Part shown: positions 8,854 to 16,650 of the stretch, in pieces
How positions within the stretch are numbered: the first letter of the stretch is position 1
How the letters are laid out: every line of letters begins with the position of its first letter
From: Solirubrobacteraceae bacterium
GTDB taxonomy: Bacteria; Actinomycetota; Thermoleophilia; Solirubrobacterales; Solirubrobacteraceae
Assembly: GCA_030447505.1 (NCBI GenBank)
Contig: JAUJOT010000002.1
Span: 248,001-312,000, forward strand
Length of the DNA: 64,000 bases
Direction of reading: 5' to 3'
Program-made: the position numbers and the translations under genes
Notes under the pieces: generated by a model
The model's database searches: none
What the model was told of the DNA's origin: nothing
The model's input: only the letters and a program-made list of their open reading frames with translations

Positions 8854-9587
8854 TTGGAACCTCCGGCAGGAGCCGTGTTCGAGGCGGCCGGGGCCGCGGT
8901 GTTCGAGGCGGTGGCGGCGGCGGCCGCCGGCACGATGCCGTCGGGCGCCTGATAGAAGACGGTCACCTGGAACTGCGGCATCTTCGCGTTCGCACGGCAG
9001 TCGGACTCGTTCGGCGACGCGTCGTCGAGCTTCTCTGAGCTGGCGAGAGTGACGCGTTGCACGCCGTCGATCGCCCGCAGGCGCGCAAGCAGCGTGGCGA
9101 CATGGGCCTGCGTCTTGGCACAGCCGATCAGATCGACCGCGGGAACCGGCAGGGCGGTCCGCAGCGAGGCGCCGGCTCCACCCTCGACCTTCGAGCTCGG
9201 TGAGACGGTGCCGACGAGCGACGTCAGGTCGACGTCGCCCGGCACGACGCGAGCGACCTCGCGCAGGCTGTGGGCCCAGTCGAAGCGGCCGTCGAGCAGG
9301 CCCTTGACGGTGTCCACACGAGCCGTGCGCAACGCGGCGAAGTCGGTGTAGGGCTTCAACGCGTTGCTCTTCGCCTCCGCCGCCTGCGCCTCGCGCTCCA
9401 CGGCGACCAGATCGGACTGCCTGTCGGAAAGCTGCTTGTTCGCGAACGCCCACGCGCCGACGACGACGACGACGACGGCGAGCACGGCGAGGACGACATA
9501 GGCGCCGATCGGGCCGTCCGAGGCGATCGCCTTGGCAGAGCGGCCGCGGCGCGGCAGGTCCGTCGGGATCAGGTTGACGGCCTTCAT
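8850..9587 (-). CDS. pilN: Type IV pilus assembly protein PilN
   Basis: 245 residues from ATG 9587, overlapping the pilM stop as ATGA. The start is confirmed by the classic PilN N-terminus 'MKAVNLIPTDLPRR', the short cytoplasmic peptide that binds PilM. A membrane helix follows ('AYVVLAVLAVVVVVVGAWAF'), then a coiled coil and a small extracytoplasmic domain with two Cys ('IGCAKT', 'SDCRAN'). The Ala/Ser-rich tail is low complexity. Confidence 0.9.
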   Translation of the reverse strand: MKAVNLIPTDLPRRGRSAKAIASDGPIGAYVVLAVLAVVVVVVGAWAFANKQLSDRQSDLVAVEREAQAAEAKSNALKPYTDFAALRTARVDTVKGLLDGRFDWAHSLREVARVVPGDVDLTSLVGTVSPSSKVEGGAGASLRTALPVPAVDLIGCAKTQAHVATLLARLRAIDGVQRVTLASSEKLDDASPNESDCRANAKMPQFQVTVFYQAPDGIVPAAAAATASNTAAPAASNTAPAGGSK

Positions 9588-10678
9588 GAGCGTGGACCCT
9601 CCGCGACGGCAAGCCCGGCGGCGACGCTGAGGCAGCCGGCGTCGAGCGGTCCGAGGCTGATGCCCTTGGCGGCGGCGACGACGCGCTCCTGCACCTCGAG
9701 GCCGAGCTCGGCGTGCAGGGCGGTTGCGAAGCCGGCGACGGCGACTGCGGGACCGGTCAGCACGACGCGGCGCACGCCGCTGCCGTCCTCGACCTGACCC
9801 TGGTGGAAGTCCAGCGAGGCACGCACCTCCGTCGCGATGCGGCGAGCGCCGCTCGTCAGGACGGCGCGTGCGTCGGCGACGATCTCCTGCTCGCCGTCGA
9901 TGTCCTCGATCCCGGCCTCGAGGCCGACGTGGTGCAGCCACATCCGGGCGTGCTCGAGCGTGAGCTCGCGGCGCTCGGCGAGCTCGACGGCGAGGCTCTC
10001 GAGGCCGCTGCCGGCGACGCGCGTGAAGGTGCAGATGCCGCGATCGGCGACGGCGAGGTTCGTCAATCCCCCGACCGAGACGAACAGCTCGGGGCCCTCG
10101 TCGGCGCGCGGGTCCTGCAGCGCGCGGACCATGCCGAACGCCGACAGGTCGATCCCCACCGGCTTGAGCCCGGCAGCGCGGGCCGCGGTCAGTGTCTCGA
10201 GGATCATCTCGCGGCGCGCGGCCACGAGCACGATCCGCTGGCGCGGGCCGTCCGGCGTGTCGACGATGCCGAGCGACTGGAAGTCCAGCACGGCGTCATC
10301 GAGCGGCATCGGGATCTCGTCTGCCGCCTGGAAGCGCACGGCGATGGCCAGCTGCTTGGGATCGGGGATCGGCGGAAGGTGGATCGTGCGGACGACGATG
10401 CGCGCGTTCGCGACACCGATCCGCACACGCTTGTCGAGATGCCTGTGCTCGCTCCAGAGCGTGCGCAGCGCCTCGGCCAGGGCATCGGAATCGGCGACCT
10501 CGCCGTCCCGCACGACGCCCGGCTCGAGCTCGGCACGCGCACCATCGTGGATGACGATGGATCCGTTGACGCTCGCATGAGCGGCAGCGATGCGGCCGGG
10601 CTCGATGGTGAGTCCGACGAAGGTTGTTGATCGTGAGCGTCGCATTGACGAGACCGACATCGGCAGCGACAACCGCAT
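9584..10678 (-). CDS. pilM: Type IV pilus actin-like ATPase PilM
   Basis: Up to 364 residues. The actin/FtsA fold is visible as 'FVGLTIEPGRIAAAHAS' (phosphate 1), 'PVGIDLSAFGMVRAL', 'ELFVSVGGLTNLAVAD' (phosphate 2) and 'RRVVLTGPAVAVAGFATAL' (adenosine). It is a cytoplasmic ring protein that recruits PilN and the motor ATPases. First of the pilM-N-O run, 49 bp after the prepilin peptidase gene. The start is uncertain: ATGs at 10678, 10660 and 10645 are in frame and none has a good ribosome-binding site; 10645 is closest to the usual N-terminus. Confidence 0.88.
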   Translation of the reverse strand: MRLSLPMSVSSMRRSRSTTFVGLTIEPGRIAAAHASVNGSIVIHDGARAELEPGVVRDGEVADSDALAEALRTLWSEHRHLDKRVRIGVANARIVVRTIHLPPIPDPKQLAIAVRFQAADEIPMPLDDAVLDFQSLGIVDTPDGPRQRIVLVAARREMILETLTAARAAGLKPVGIDLSAFGMVRALQDPRADEGPELFVSVGGLTNLAVADRGICTFTRVAGSGLESLAVELAERRELTLEHARMWLHHVGLEAGIEDIDGEQEIVADARAVLTSGARRIATEVRASLDFHQGQVEDGSGVRRVVLTGPAVAVAGFATALHAELGLEVQERVVAAAKGISLGPLDAGCLSVAAGLAVAEGPRS

Positions 10679-10727
10679 CTCGCAAACGCCGGGCCGCAGA
10701 ATCGCCCGAATGTCCAGAGGACTACGA

Positions 10728-11489
10728 CTAGAACGTCGACAGGTAGAGCTGGACGAGCTCGTTGCCCGCCAGCACGCCGACGACGCCGCCGAGCGCCAGG
10801 AAGGGGCCGAACGGGACAGCGGTCTTGCGTCCCTTGTGCATGCCCTTGCGGACGATGATCGCGATCCCGACCGCGGACCCCAGCAAGAAGGCGACGAAGA
10901 ACGCGGGCGCCACGGCGGCGCCGAGGAAGAGCCCCAGCACGCCGACGAGCTTCGCGTCGCCCATGCCCATGCCCTTCGGGTGCAGCAGCGACGGCAGCCC
11001 GAGGACGAGAGCGGCGGCGGCGCCGGCGATCAGGCGCTCGACCTGCCCGCCCGGGTCCAGCGCCGTGCCGAGCACGACCGCAAGCACGGCAGCGGGCAAC
11101 GTCAGGCGGTTGGGGATGATCCGGTGGTCGAGGTCGATCAGCGCGATCGGCACGAGGAACGCGACCAGCACGAGCCCCAGGACGAGCGCAGCGGCATCGG
11201 CGTGGTGCACGGCGACGACCGCCGCAAACAGCGCGGCGGTGCCCGCTTCGACGATCGGATAGCGCGCGCTGATCGGCTCGGCGCAGCTGCGACAGCGCCC
11301 GCGCAGGATCAGCCACGACAGCACCGGGACGTTGTCGTAGGGCCTGATCGGCGCCTCGCACGAAGGGCAGCGCGAGGCCGGCGCGGAGAGCGACGTCCGG
11401 CCCGGCATCCGGTGGGCGACGACGTTCAGAAAGGACCCGATGATGAGGCCGAAGGCCGCGGCGGGCAGCAGTGCGAGGGGCATTGACAC
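10728..11489 (-). CDS. pilD: Prepilin peptidase / N-methyltransferase
   Basis: 253 residues, polytopic. The zinc-binding pairs 'CPSC' and 'CRSC' in the N-terminal cytoplasmic domain belong to the methyltransferase half. The two catalytic aspartates of the aspartyl protease are in 'IDLDHRIIPNRLT' and 'GMGDAKLVGVLGL'. It cleaves the class III leaders of the pilins encoded just upstream and methylates the new N-terminal residue. The equivalent gene (Rv2551c) is the only pilus gene kept at this position in Mycobacterium tuberculosis. Confidence 0.95.
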   Translation of the reverse strand: MSMPLALLPAAAFGLIIGSFLNVVAHRMPGRTSLSAPASRCPSCEAPIRPYDNVPVLSWLILRGRCRSCAEPISARYPIVEAGTAALFAAVVAVHHADAAALVLGLVLVAFLVPIALIDLDHRIIPNRLTLPAAVLAVVLGTALDPGGQVERLIAGAAAALVLGLPSLLHPKGMGMGDAKLVGVLGLFLGAAVAPAFFVAFLLGSAVGIAIIVRKGMHKGRKTAVPFGPFLALGGVVGVLAGNELVQLYLSTF

Positions 11490-11585
11490 GACCTCAGTCT
11501 CGTGGATGCGGCGAGCGATGCGCTCGCTGCACGTATCGGCCGCTTCGGCCCCGGGCTTGATGCCCGCTCCCGCCGGCGGACGCGC

Positions 11586-12812
11586 TCAGGAGGGCGGCAG
11601 CTCGCGCCACGTGTTCTGGACGAGCCCGGCGACGCCGGTCACCGAGAAGTTCAGGTTGTTCGGGGAGAAGTTGATGCGCGCGTTGCCACTGATGTAGACG
11701 CCGCAGCTACCCTCCACGACGACGCCCCCGAAGACGTCGAACGTGCCCGGGATCGTGATGCAGTCCTCGGCCGGGCCACGGTTCTCCTCGTTGAGGTGCA
11801 GGAGCATCCCATGGAACTGCGCGCTGCCGGCGAACCTCAGCGTCCCCCTGCGCATGACGAGGATGCCGGGCTTGCTCGACGAGTGGAAGACGGTGTTGGC
11901 GGTGAACTGGCACGTCTGTCCCGGAGCGTCGATCACGACGATCTCCTGCGCCGCCGCCTGCGCCTCGGTCGGGCAGCTCGTGAACGGATCCGTGCTCTCG
12001 ATCAGCTTTGCGACGGTCTCGGCGGGTACCAGCTTGGGGAAGCTCGGGTCATAGCTCACCGTGTCGGGCGAGATCTGCGAATCCTTCTTGCCGCCGCTCT
12101 CGATGTAGCTGGCGCAGGCGGGGTCGACGGGATCGCAGCGCAGGATCGGCGTCGTCGTGGCATCCGTCGTGATGACCGGGCTCTGGCCGTTCTGGCCGAC
12201 CTCGAGCGCCCCCGCGACGAGCACGGCCTTCGGAATCAGGAGCGGGATCGGGTCGCGCTTGAGCAGCGCGACGAGCGTACGCGTCTTGCCGCCGACGCTC
12301 GCCGTCGACCTCACCCAGATGTAGCCGTTGGCGTCGGCGTCCCATCGCGGCTGCGAGTCGACTGCGTCGGTGTAGTTCCGGTAGGCCAGCGGGTTGGCGG
12401 GGTCGACGGGAACGTTGTCGCGCACGTGCGTCACCCAGACGGCGCCGCTGGCGTAGTCGGGCGAGTCGAAGGCGCCGGTGCCCGCCGTCGTCACGAGCGA
12501 CGACGGCGTCGGGCAGCGGCTGTTCAACGCGGCGGCGTCGCTCTGGTCGCACTGAAGCGGCAGCTCGTCGCTCGCCTTCTTCGGCCATCCCTTGCCGCCG
12601 AGCAGGAAGCCCTGCTGCTGCAGCGCGCCCTCGGCGAGGTTGAAGGACGACTCGCGGACGCGCTCGACGCCGGACTGGCGCGTCTGCTGATCGGTCAGCG
12701 ACAGGGTCGTGAGGCCGAGCATCATCATCAGGCCCATCGCGATGATCGAGATCACGAGCGCCGAGCCGCGCTCGTCCGGGCCGCGGCGGGCGTCGCTGCA
12801 CAGGAGGCTCAT
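11586..12812 (-). CDS. PilX-like pilus-associated protein
   Basis: 408 residues from ATG 12812, overlapping the pilW-like stop as ATGA; the track ORF is over-extended. 'DERGSALVISIIAMGLMMMLGL' is the PilX-type N-terminal helix: hydrophobic and pilin-like, with a glycine before it but without the Glu at +5. The extracellular part is about 360 residues, unusually large, Asp/Thr-rich and with several cysteines. Near the C-terminus, short Gly/Asn-rich strands ('GTFDVFGGVVVEGSCGVYISG') resemble a beta-helix. Probably a minor component that primes or tips the fibre. Confidence 0.75.
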   Translation of the reverse strand: MSLLCSDARRGPDERGSALVISIIAMGLMMMLGLTTLSLTDQQTRQSGVERVRESSFNLAEGALQQQGFLLGGKGWPKKASDELPLQCDQSDAAALNSRCPTPSSLVTTAGTGAFDSPDYASGAVWVTHVRDNVPVDPANPLAYRNYTDAVDSQPRWDADANGYIWVRSTASVGGKTRTLVALLKRDPIPLLIPKAVLVAGALEVGQNGQSPVITTDATTTPILRCDPVDPACASYIESGGKKDSQISPDTVSYDPSFPKLVPAETVAKLIESTDPFTSCPTEAQAAAQEIVVIDAPGQTCQFTANTVFHSSSKPGILVMRRGTLRFAGSAQFHGMLLHLNEENRGPAEDCITIPGTFDVFGGVVVEGSCGVYISGNARINFSPNNLNFSVTGVAGLVQNTWRELPPS

Positions 12813-13747
12813 GAGAAGGTCACCGCCTTGGAGAGGGTTGCCTGCAGATCGCCCGGGTCGACGACGCAGAGCGTCACTGTCTGGGGAGATGCGATCGCTG
12901 GCGGAAACTGGGCGCTCAGCACGATGCCCGAGCCCAGGTAGCTCGCGGGCGCCGGCTCGGGGGGCGCGCAGCCGGCGGGGATCGTCGGCGACGCGCCGTA
13001 GTACCAGTGGTAGTTCAGCCGGCGCCCCTCGTAGTCGGTCGTCGATGACGCGTTGAGGACGACACCGTGCCCGTTCGGGGTCCAGGTGAAGCCCGGGACG
13101 GGCTTTTGGTTCTGGTTGCGCAGGAACACGCCGCTGCTCAGGCGCTGCTCGGGCGGACTCGCGCCCGGATTGGTGTCGACCCACAGCTCGGTCCGGATCT
13201 GCGTGATCGCCGAGGTGTCGGAGGTGATCGGGGCGCCCGATCCGTCCTGCGGCCAGTTGTACCTGAAGATCGGGCGTGCGAGCCCGTCGCGGGCGTTGAC
13301 GACGCCCTGCCCGACGACTTCCTGCGAGCTCCAGGCCGTCCCGGGGCAACTCGTCTCCGTCGGCGGCGTGTCCGTCGCCTCGGCGGAGACCTGGTACCAC
13401 AGGCCCGCTGTTCCGCTGGCGATCTGCGGGTCGGAGGTGTCGATGCAGTAGCGCACCCAGCGCTTCTGCGGATCGGCGGTCTGGAAGACGAGATCGGCTG
13501 CCTCGGCGCGGTAGATCGACTTCACCAGCGAGACCGGGGTCGCGAGGTTGCGCAGCTGGCGCTCGAGATGGTCGACGCCGCGGCGCAGGTTGTCCTGCGT
13601 CTCCGAGCGGTTGTCGTCGAGCTTCTGCCGCGTGCGATAGCTGTCCAGCGCGGCCAGCGTCGCGGTCATGACGACGAGCATGATCGTCATGGCGATCAGG
13701 ACCTCGGGCAGCGAGAAGCCGTCCTGATTGCGCAGGCGCCCGATCAT
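12809..13747 (-). CDS. PilW-like minor pilin
   Basis: 312 residues. The type III leader is plain: short basic 'MIGRLRNQDG' and then 'FSLPEVLIAMTIMLVVMTATL', with Glu at +5 of the mature protein. The C-terminal part contains a segment resembling a PKD/Ig fold ('GHGVVLNASSTTDYEGRRLNYHWYYG', quoted in part) and Cys residues. Overlaps pilV-like upstream and pilX-like downstream by four bases each, so the subunits are made from one transcript. Confidence 0.82.
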   Translation of the reverse strand: MIGRLRNQDGFSLPEVLIAMTIMLVVMTATLAALDSYRTRQKLDDNRSETQDNLRRGVDHLERQLRNLATPVSLVKSIYRAEAADLVFQTADPQKRWVRYCIDTSDPQIASGTAGLWYQVSAEATDTPPTETSCPGTAWSSQEVVGQGVVNARDGLARPIFRYNWPQDGSGAPITSDTSAITQIRTELWVDTNPGASPPEQRLSSGVFLRNQNQKPVPGFTWTPNGHGVVLNASSTTDYEGRRLNYHWYYGASPTIPAGCAPPEPAPASYLGSGIVLSAQFPPAIASPQTVTLCVVDPGDLQATLSKAVTFS

Positions 13748-15201
13748 GAGCCGGCCGCCAGCGCCGATTCGGCGAACCCGTCGTCGACGGCGCTCACGTA
13801 GTACGTGTGCGCGGTCCCACCGGCGTTCTTGTCGGTGAAGGCGAGCGTCTGCCCGTTGGAGGTCTTGCCGTAGCGCTGCGCGATCGTCTGACCGTCGCGA
13901 TAGATCCGGTAGAAGATCACGGTGCCGTCGGTGTCCCCCGACGCCGTCCAGGAGACGATCGGCTGCGCTCCGCCTGTGACCGTGACGCCGCTCGGCGCCG
14001 TCGGCACGCTGTTTGCCGTCACGACAGTCGGGAGGGCGAGATCGGCGGCCGGCCCGAACGCCTGCGCCAGCGCGAAGTTGTCCTGCTGGGGCCTGACGTA
14101 GTAGTCGATCGCGCCCGTATCACTCGGCGGATTGGCATCCGTGCATTCCGATGCGCGTACCGCGTCGCAGACGAGCTTGTCCGACGGCTCCGCGCCCTGC
14201 TTCTTGCGCCAGACGCTGTAGGAGACCACGTCGCCCTCGAAGCTCGCGCGCCACTGCAGGTCGACGACGCCGCCGTGCTGCGGGTTGCGCCCGCCTGCGA
14301 AGTCGCACAGCGGGTACGGCGTGGAGCGGTCGATCGCGATCGTCTGCGTGCGCAGGTCGCCGGGCGTCCCGCTCGAGTCAAACGGCTGGAAGGTCATCTG
14401 GTAGGCCGGCGCGTCGGGGACCCAGTTGACGGCCGTCCCGCAGGTGTAGGACCCGGCGGCGACGGGCGTGCCCAGCAGCCAGCTGAACGGCCACGACGTC
14501 ACGCCGGCGGCGTTCGTCAGCTGGTCGCCGCTCTTCGCGTCGCCGGCGTCCCAGTTCAGCGCGGTCGCCGGCGTCGTCTCGACCGTCATGTCGACGCTCG
14601 TCGTGCTGCCGATCACGGGGACGACGGAGTTGGTGTTGGGCGCCGGAGAGGAGCTGACGTTCGTGATCCGTGGGCCGAAGCCGCCTGCCGGGTTGACGAC
14701 GTTGGCGACCAGCCGGACCTGACGCGTGTCCCAGGCGGCGGTGACCGTGACCTTGCGGTAGTCGTCGCCGTTGGAGTCGGTGGCGCCCGCCGGGAGGCCG
14801 GGGCAGTAGCCCGCGCCGGCGTTGCCGCTGAAGCTGCCGTCCTTCGGATCGTCGTAGATGCACGCCTCCACGCCGATCGTGTACGTCACGCCGCGGCGCT
14901 CGAGCTGCCAGCCGACGGCGCCCGTGTCCGCGTCGGCCAGCCCGTCGCCCGCCTGCAGCGCCGCCGGGGCGGTGCTGGTCAACAGCACGTCGTAGTCGCG
15001 CTCGTGCGCGGCCTCGACGATCTCGCGTGCGAGGTTCGTCGCCGCCTCGCGGCTGCGCGAGGTCTTGCCGATGCCCATCGCCGTGTCGATCAGCGCCAGC
15101 GTGCCCAGGACGCCGACGAGCAGCACGAACATCGCGACGATCACCTCGATGATGGTGAAACCGGCTTCGCGTCCGTGGCGGGGGCGATGGTCCATCGACA
15201 C
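13744..15201 (-). CDS. PilV-like minor pilin with C-terminal fibronectin-III-type domain
   Basis: 485 residues. Leader and pilin helix: 'GREAGFTIIEVIVAMFVLL', with Glu at +5. A long extracellular region follows with scattered Cys, then a C-terminal stretch of about 90 residues ('VPTAPSGVTVTGG', 'IVSWTASGDTDGTVIFYRIY', 'HTYYVSAVDD') that reads as a fibronectin type III domain. Minor pilins are usually 150-250 residues, so the added domain suggests an adhesive tip. Starts are possible at GTG 15201 or ATG 15195. Confidence 0.82.
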   Translation of the reverse strand: MSMDHRPRHGREAGFTIIEVIVAMFVLLVGVLGTLALIDTAMGIGKTSRSREAATNLAREIVEAAHERDYDVLLTSTAPAALQAGDGLADADTGAVGWQLERRGVTYTIGVEACIYDDPKDGSFSGNAGAGYCPGLPAGATDSNGDDYRKVTVTAAWDTRQVRLVANVVNPAGGFGPRITNVSSSPAPNTNSVVPVIGSTTSVDMTVETTPATALNWDAGDAKSGDQLTNAAGVTSWPFSWLLGTPVAAGSYTCGTAVNWVPDAPAYQMTFQPFDSSGTPGDLRTQTIAIDRSTPYPLCDFAGGRNPQHGGVVDLQWRASFEGDVVSYSVWRKKQGAEPSDKLVCDAVRASECTDANPPSDTGAIDYYVRPQQDNFALAQAFGPAADLALPTVVTANSVPTAPSGVTVTGGAQPIVSWTASGDTDGTVIFYRIYRDGQTIAQRYGKTSNGQTLAFTDKNAGGTAHTYYVSAVDDGFAESALAAGS

Positions 15202-15393
15202 GCATGTCGGCCGCGGGCGCGTCGTTCCGTCGATCTTGGGCCTCCTGCTGGACCAACGTCGGAGAGCCGGTGGCCCTGCGCCGGCTCTGGACCGGGTTCG
15301 CGCTGCGGCCGCGGCGCGTCCTGCGCCGTCTCCGGCGGCGCGAACCGACGCCGAGCCGAGCGCCCGCGCGTGAAATGTCGTCCGAGAACGACG

Positions 15394-15419
15394 AAGGGCG
15401 GGCCCGCAGGCCCGCCCTT
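15394..15419 (-). terminator. Strong hairpin downstream of the major pilin gene
   Basis: Perfect 11-base arms (AAGGGCGGGCC and GGCCCGCCCTT) with a 4-base loop, 25 bp past the pilin stop. It would separate the abundant pilin transcript from the downstream minor-pilin operon. The 190 bp after it presumably holds that operon's own promoter. Confidence 0.7.
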
Positions 15420-15444
15420 GATCTGCTGTGAAACGCGAGCTCGC

Positions 15445-15852
15445 TTACCAGCTCGAATCCGAATTACAGCCGCCATCGCCCGGCTTGTTGCAGCTGCGCG
15501 CATAGGCGCTGCCGGTCTTCTGGATGCTGAACGTGGTCCCGCTCGCCGACACCTTGCTGAGCGTGTACGCGGTCGGGGTGGGGCTCGCCGAGACCGTGAC
15601 GTTCGGCGCGAGCGGGGACTCGGAATCCGGGCAGGTCGGGACGGCAGGTCCGTCCGTGTAGCAGGACTCCATCTGGGAGACCCCGTTGCGGACGTCGGCC
15701 TTGGCCGAGGAATCCTGCGCCTTGGCGCGCTGGCCGAGGAAGGTCGGCAGGGCGATCGCGGCGAGGATGCCGATGATGAGGACGACGACGAGAAGCTCGA
15801 TCAGCGTGAAGCCGGACTCGTCCGAAGCGCGGTTGCGCAGGTTCTGCAGCAT
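15445..15852 (-). CDS. pilA: Major type IV pilin
   Basis: 135 residues from ATG 15852, preceded by GGAGG; the track ORF starts too early. Leader 'MLQNLRNRASDESG' is followed by the hallmark 'FTLIELLVVVLIIGILAAIA' with Glu at +5. The small C-terminal globular domain has four Cys ('SCYTDGPAVPTCP', 'RSCNKPGDGGCNS') that can form two disulphides. Substrate of PilD, polymerised by PilB and retracted by PilT. Monocistronic, with its own hairpin terminator. Confidence 0.93.
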   Translation of the reverse strand: MLQNLRNRASDESGFTLIELLVVVLIIGILAAIALPTFLGQRAKAQDSSAKADVRNGVSQMESCYTDGPAVPTCPDSESPLAPNVTVSASPTPTAYTLSKVSASGTTFSIQKTGSAYARSCNKPGDGGCNSDSSW

Positions 15853-16106
15853 GTGATCCCTCCAGGATCCGTTTGATGAAGACGTGCATCGCTCCGCCGC
15901 TACGCGTTCGCGCTGGTGAATGACGGGAGATCCGTCGCCCGCCCTCAAGCGGTCTGCCATCAGGGTCGACGGTTGCCGTTGCACGCTCCGCTCATCGGCC
16001 GGCCGACCGCTCGACGGCGAGGAGTTGCCGAGCCTTCTGGACGGACGGTTGAATCGCCCGCTCTCGGGCTGCCCGATCGGCGGGGCTACGGGGCGTCGGG
16101 CACGGA

Positions 16107-16271
16107 CTAGGCCTGCGCGTCGTGCCCGGCCGGCCGGACACCGCGGCCGTCACACCACGGACAGACGATCTGCTGCGGCGTGCCGCCGAGGTTGGAGATC
16201 ACCCGGCCGGTGCCGCGACAGGGCGCACAGGGAAGGGGCTCGCCCGGCTCGGGTTCGTCGGAAACGGCCAT
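16107..16271 (-). CDS. Small CxxC zinc-ribbon protein (54 aa), absent from the ORF track
   Basis: Reading the reverse strand from ATG 16271 to TAG 16107 gives 54 residues: 'MAVSDEPEPGEPLPCAPCRG', then '...ISNLGGTPQQIVCPWCDGRG'. Two CxxCxGxG-like knuckles (CAPCRGTG and CPWCDGRG) about 20 residues apart form a DnaJ-type zinc ribbon. Partners of such tiny actinobacterial zinc-ribbon proteins are unknown. It was missed because the track has a length cut-off. A GTGTACTAGCG element lies about 12 bp upstream; nearly the same element precedes the gene at 41762 and may be a -10 box. Confidence 0.75.
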   Translation of the reverse strand: MAVSDEPEPGEPLPCAPCRGTGRVISNLGGTPQQIVCPWCDGRGVRPAGHDAQA

Positions 16272-16650
16272 CGGCGCGGCACGCTAGTACACACGGCCGG
16301 AAGTCATCTGGCGCTCTCCCGGATGCCCGGCCGTGATCTGACGGTCGACGGTGCCCGCCTTCGTGCTGCTGGCACGGGGCGGGCGCCGGCGGCCGTCAGG
16401 CACGGATCGAGCGCCGGGGACAGCCGCACAACTTGCGCAGCGGTGTGCGAGACCGCTTCCGGGCGACTGGCCGCGGCGACTTGCGAGATCGCGCAACAGG
16501 GAATGCGCGGTTGCGCCCGAACTCCTGCGCGAAGCCCCGTCAGTACGCTGGACTTGCGCTCGCGCCGTCGCCACAATGCGGACATGCCGGGGGGTAAGGA
16601 TGCTCACGGGAACGTCGTCGCGCTCGCGTTGCCCGCGTGATCTCAGGAAT
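16272..16650. other. Intergenic region between divergent genes
   Basis: 379 bp separating the zinc-ribbon gene from the SpoIIE phosphatase gene. The overlapping ORFs in the track (for example 16122..16640 and 16304..16585) have no recognisable features. It probably carries both promoters; I could not pick a convincing -35 box. Confidence 0.4.

Noticed and set aside
16122-16640. 172-codon plus-strand ORF
   Set aside because: Overlaps the real zinc-ribbon gene in antisense and lacks coding features.
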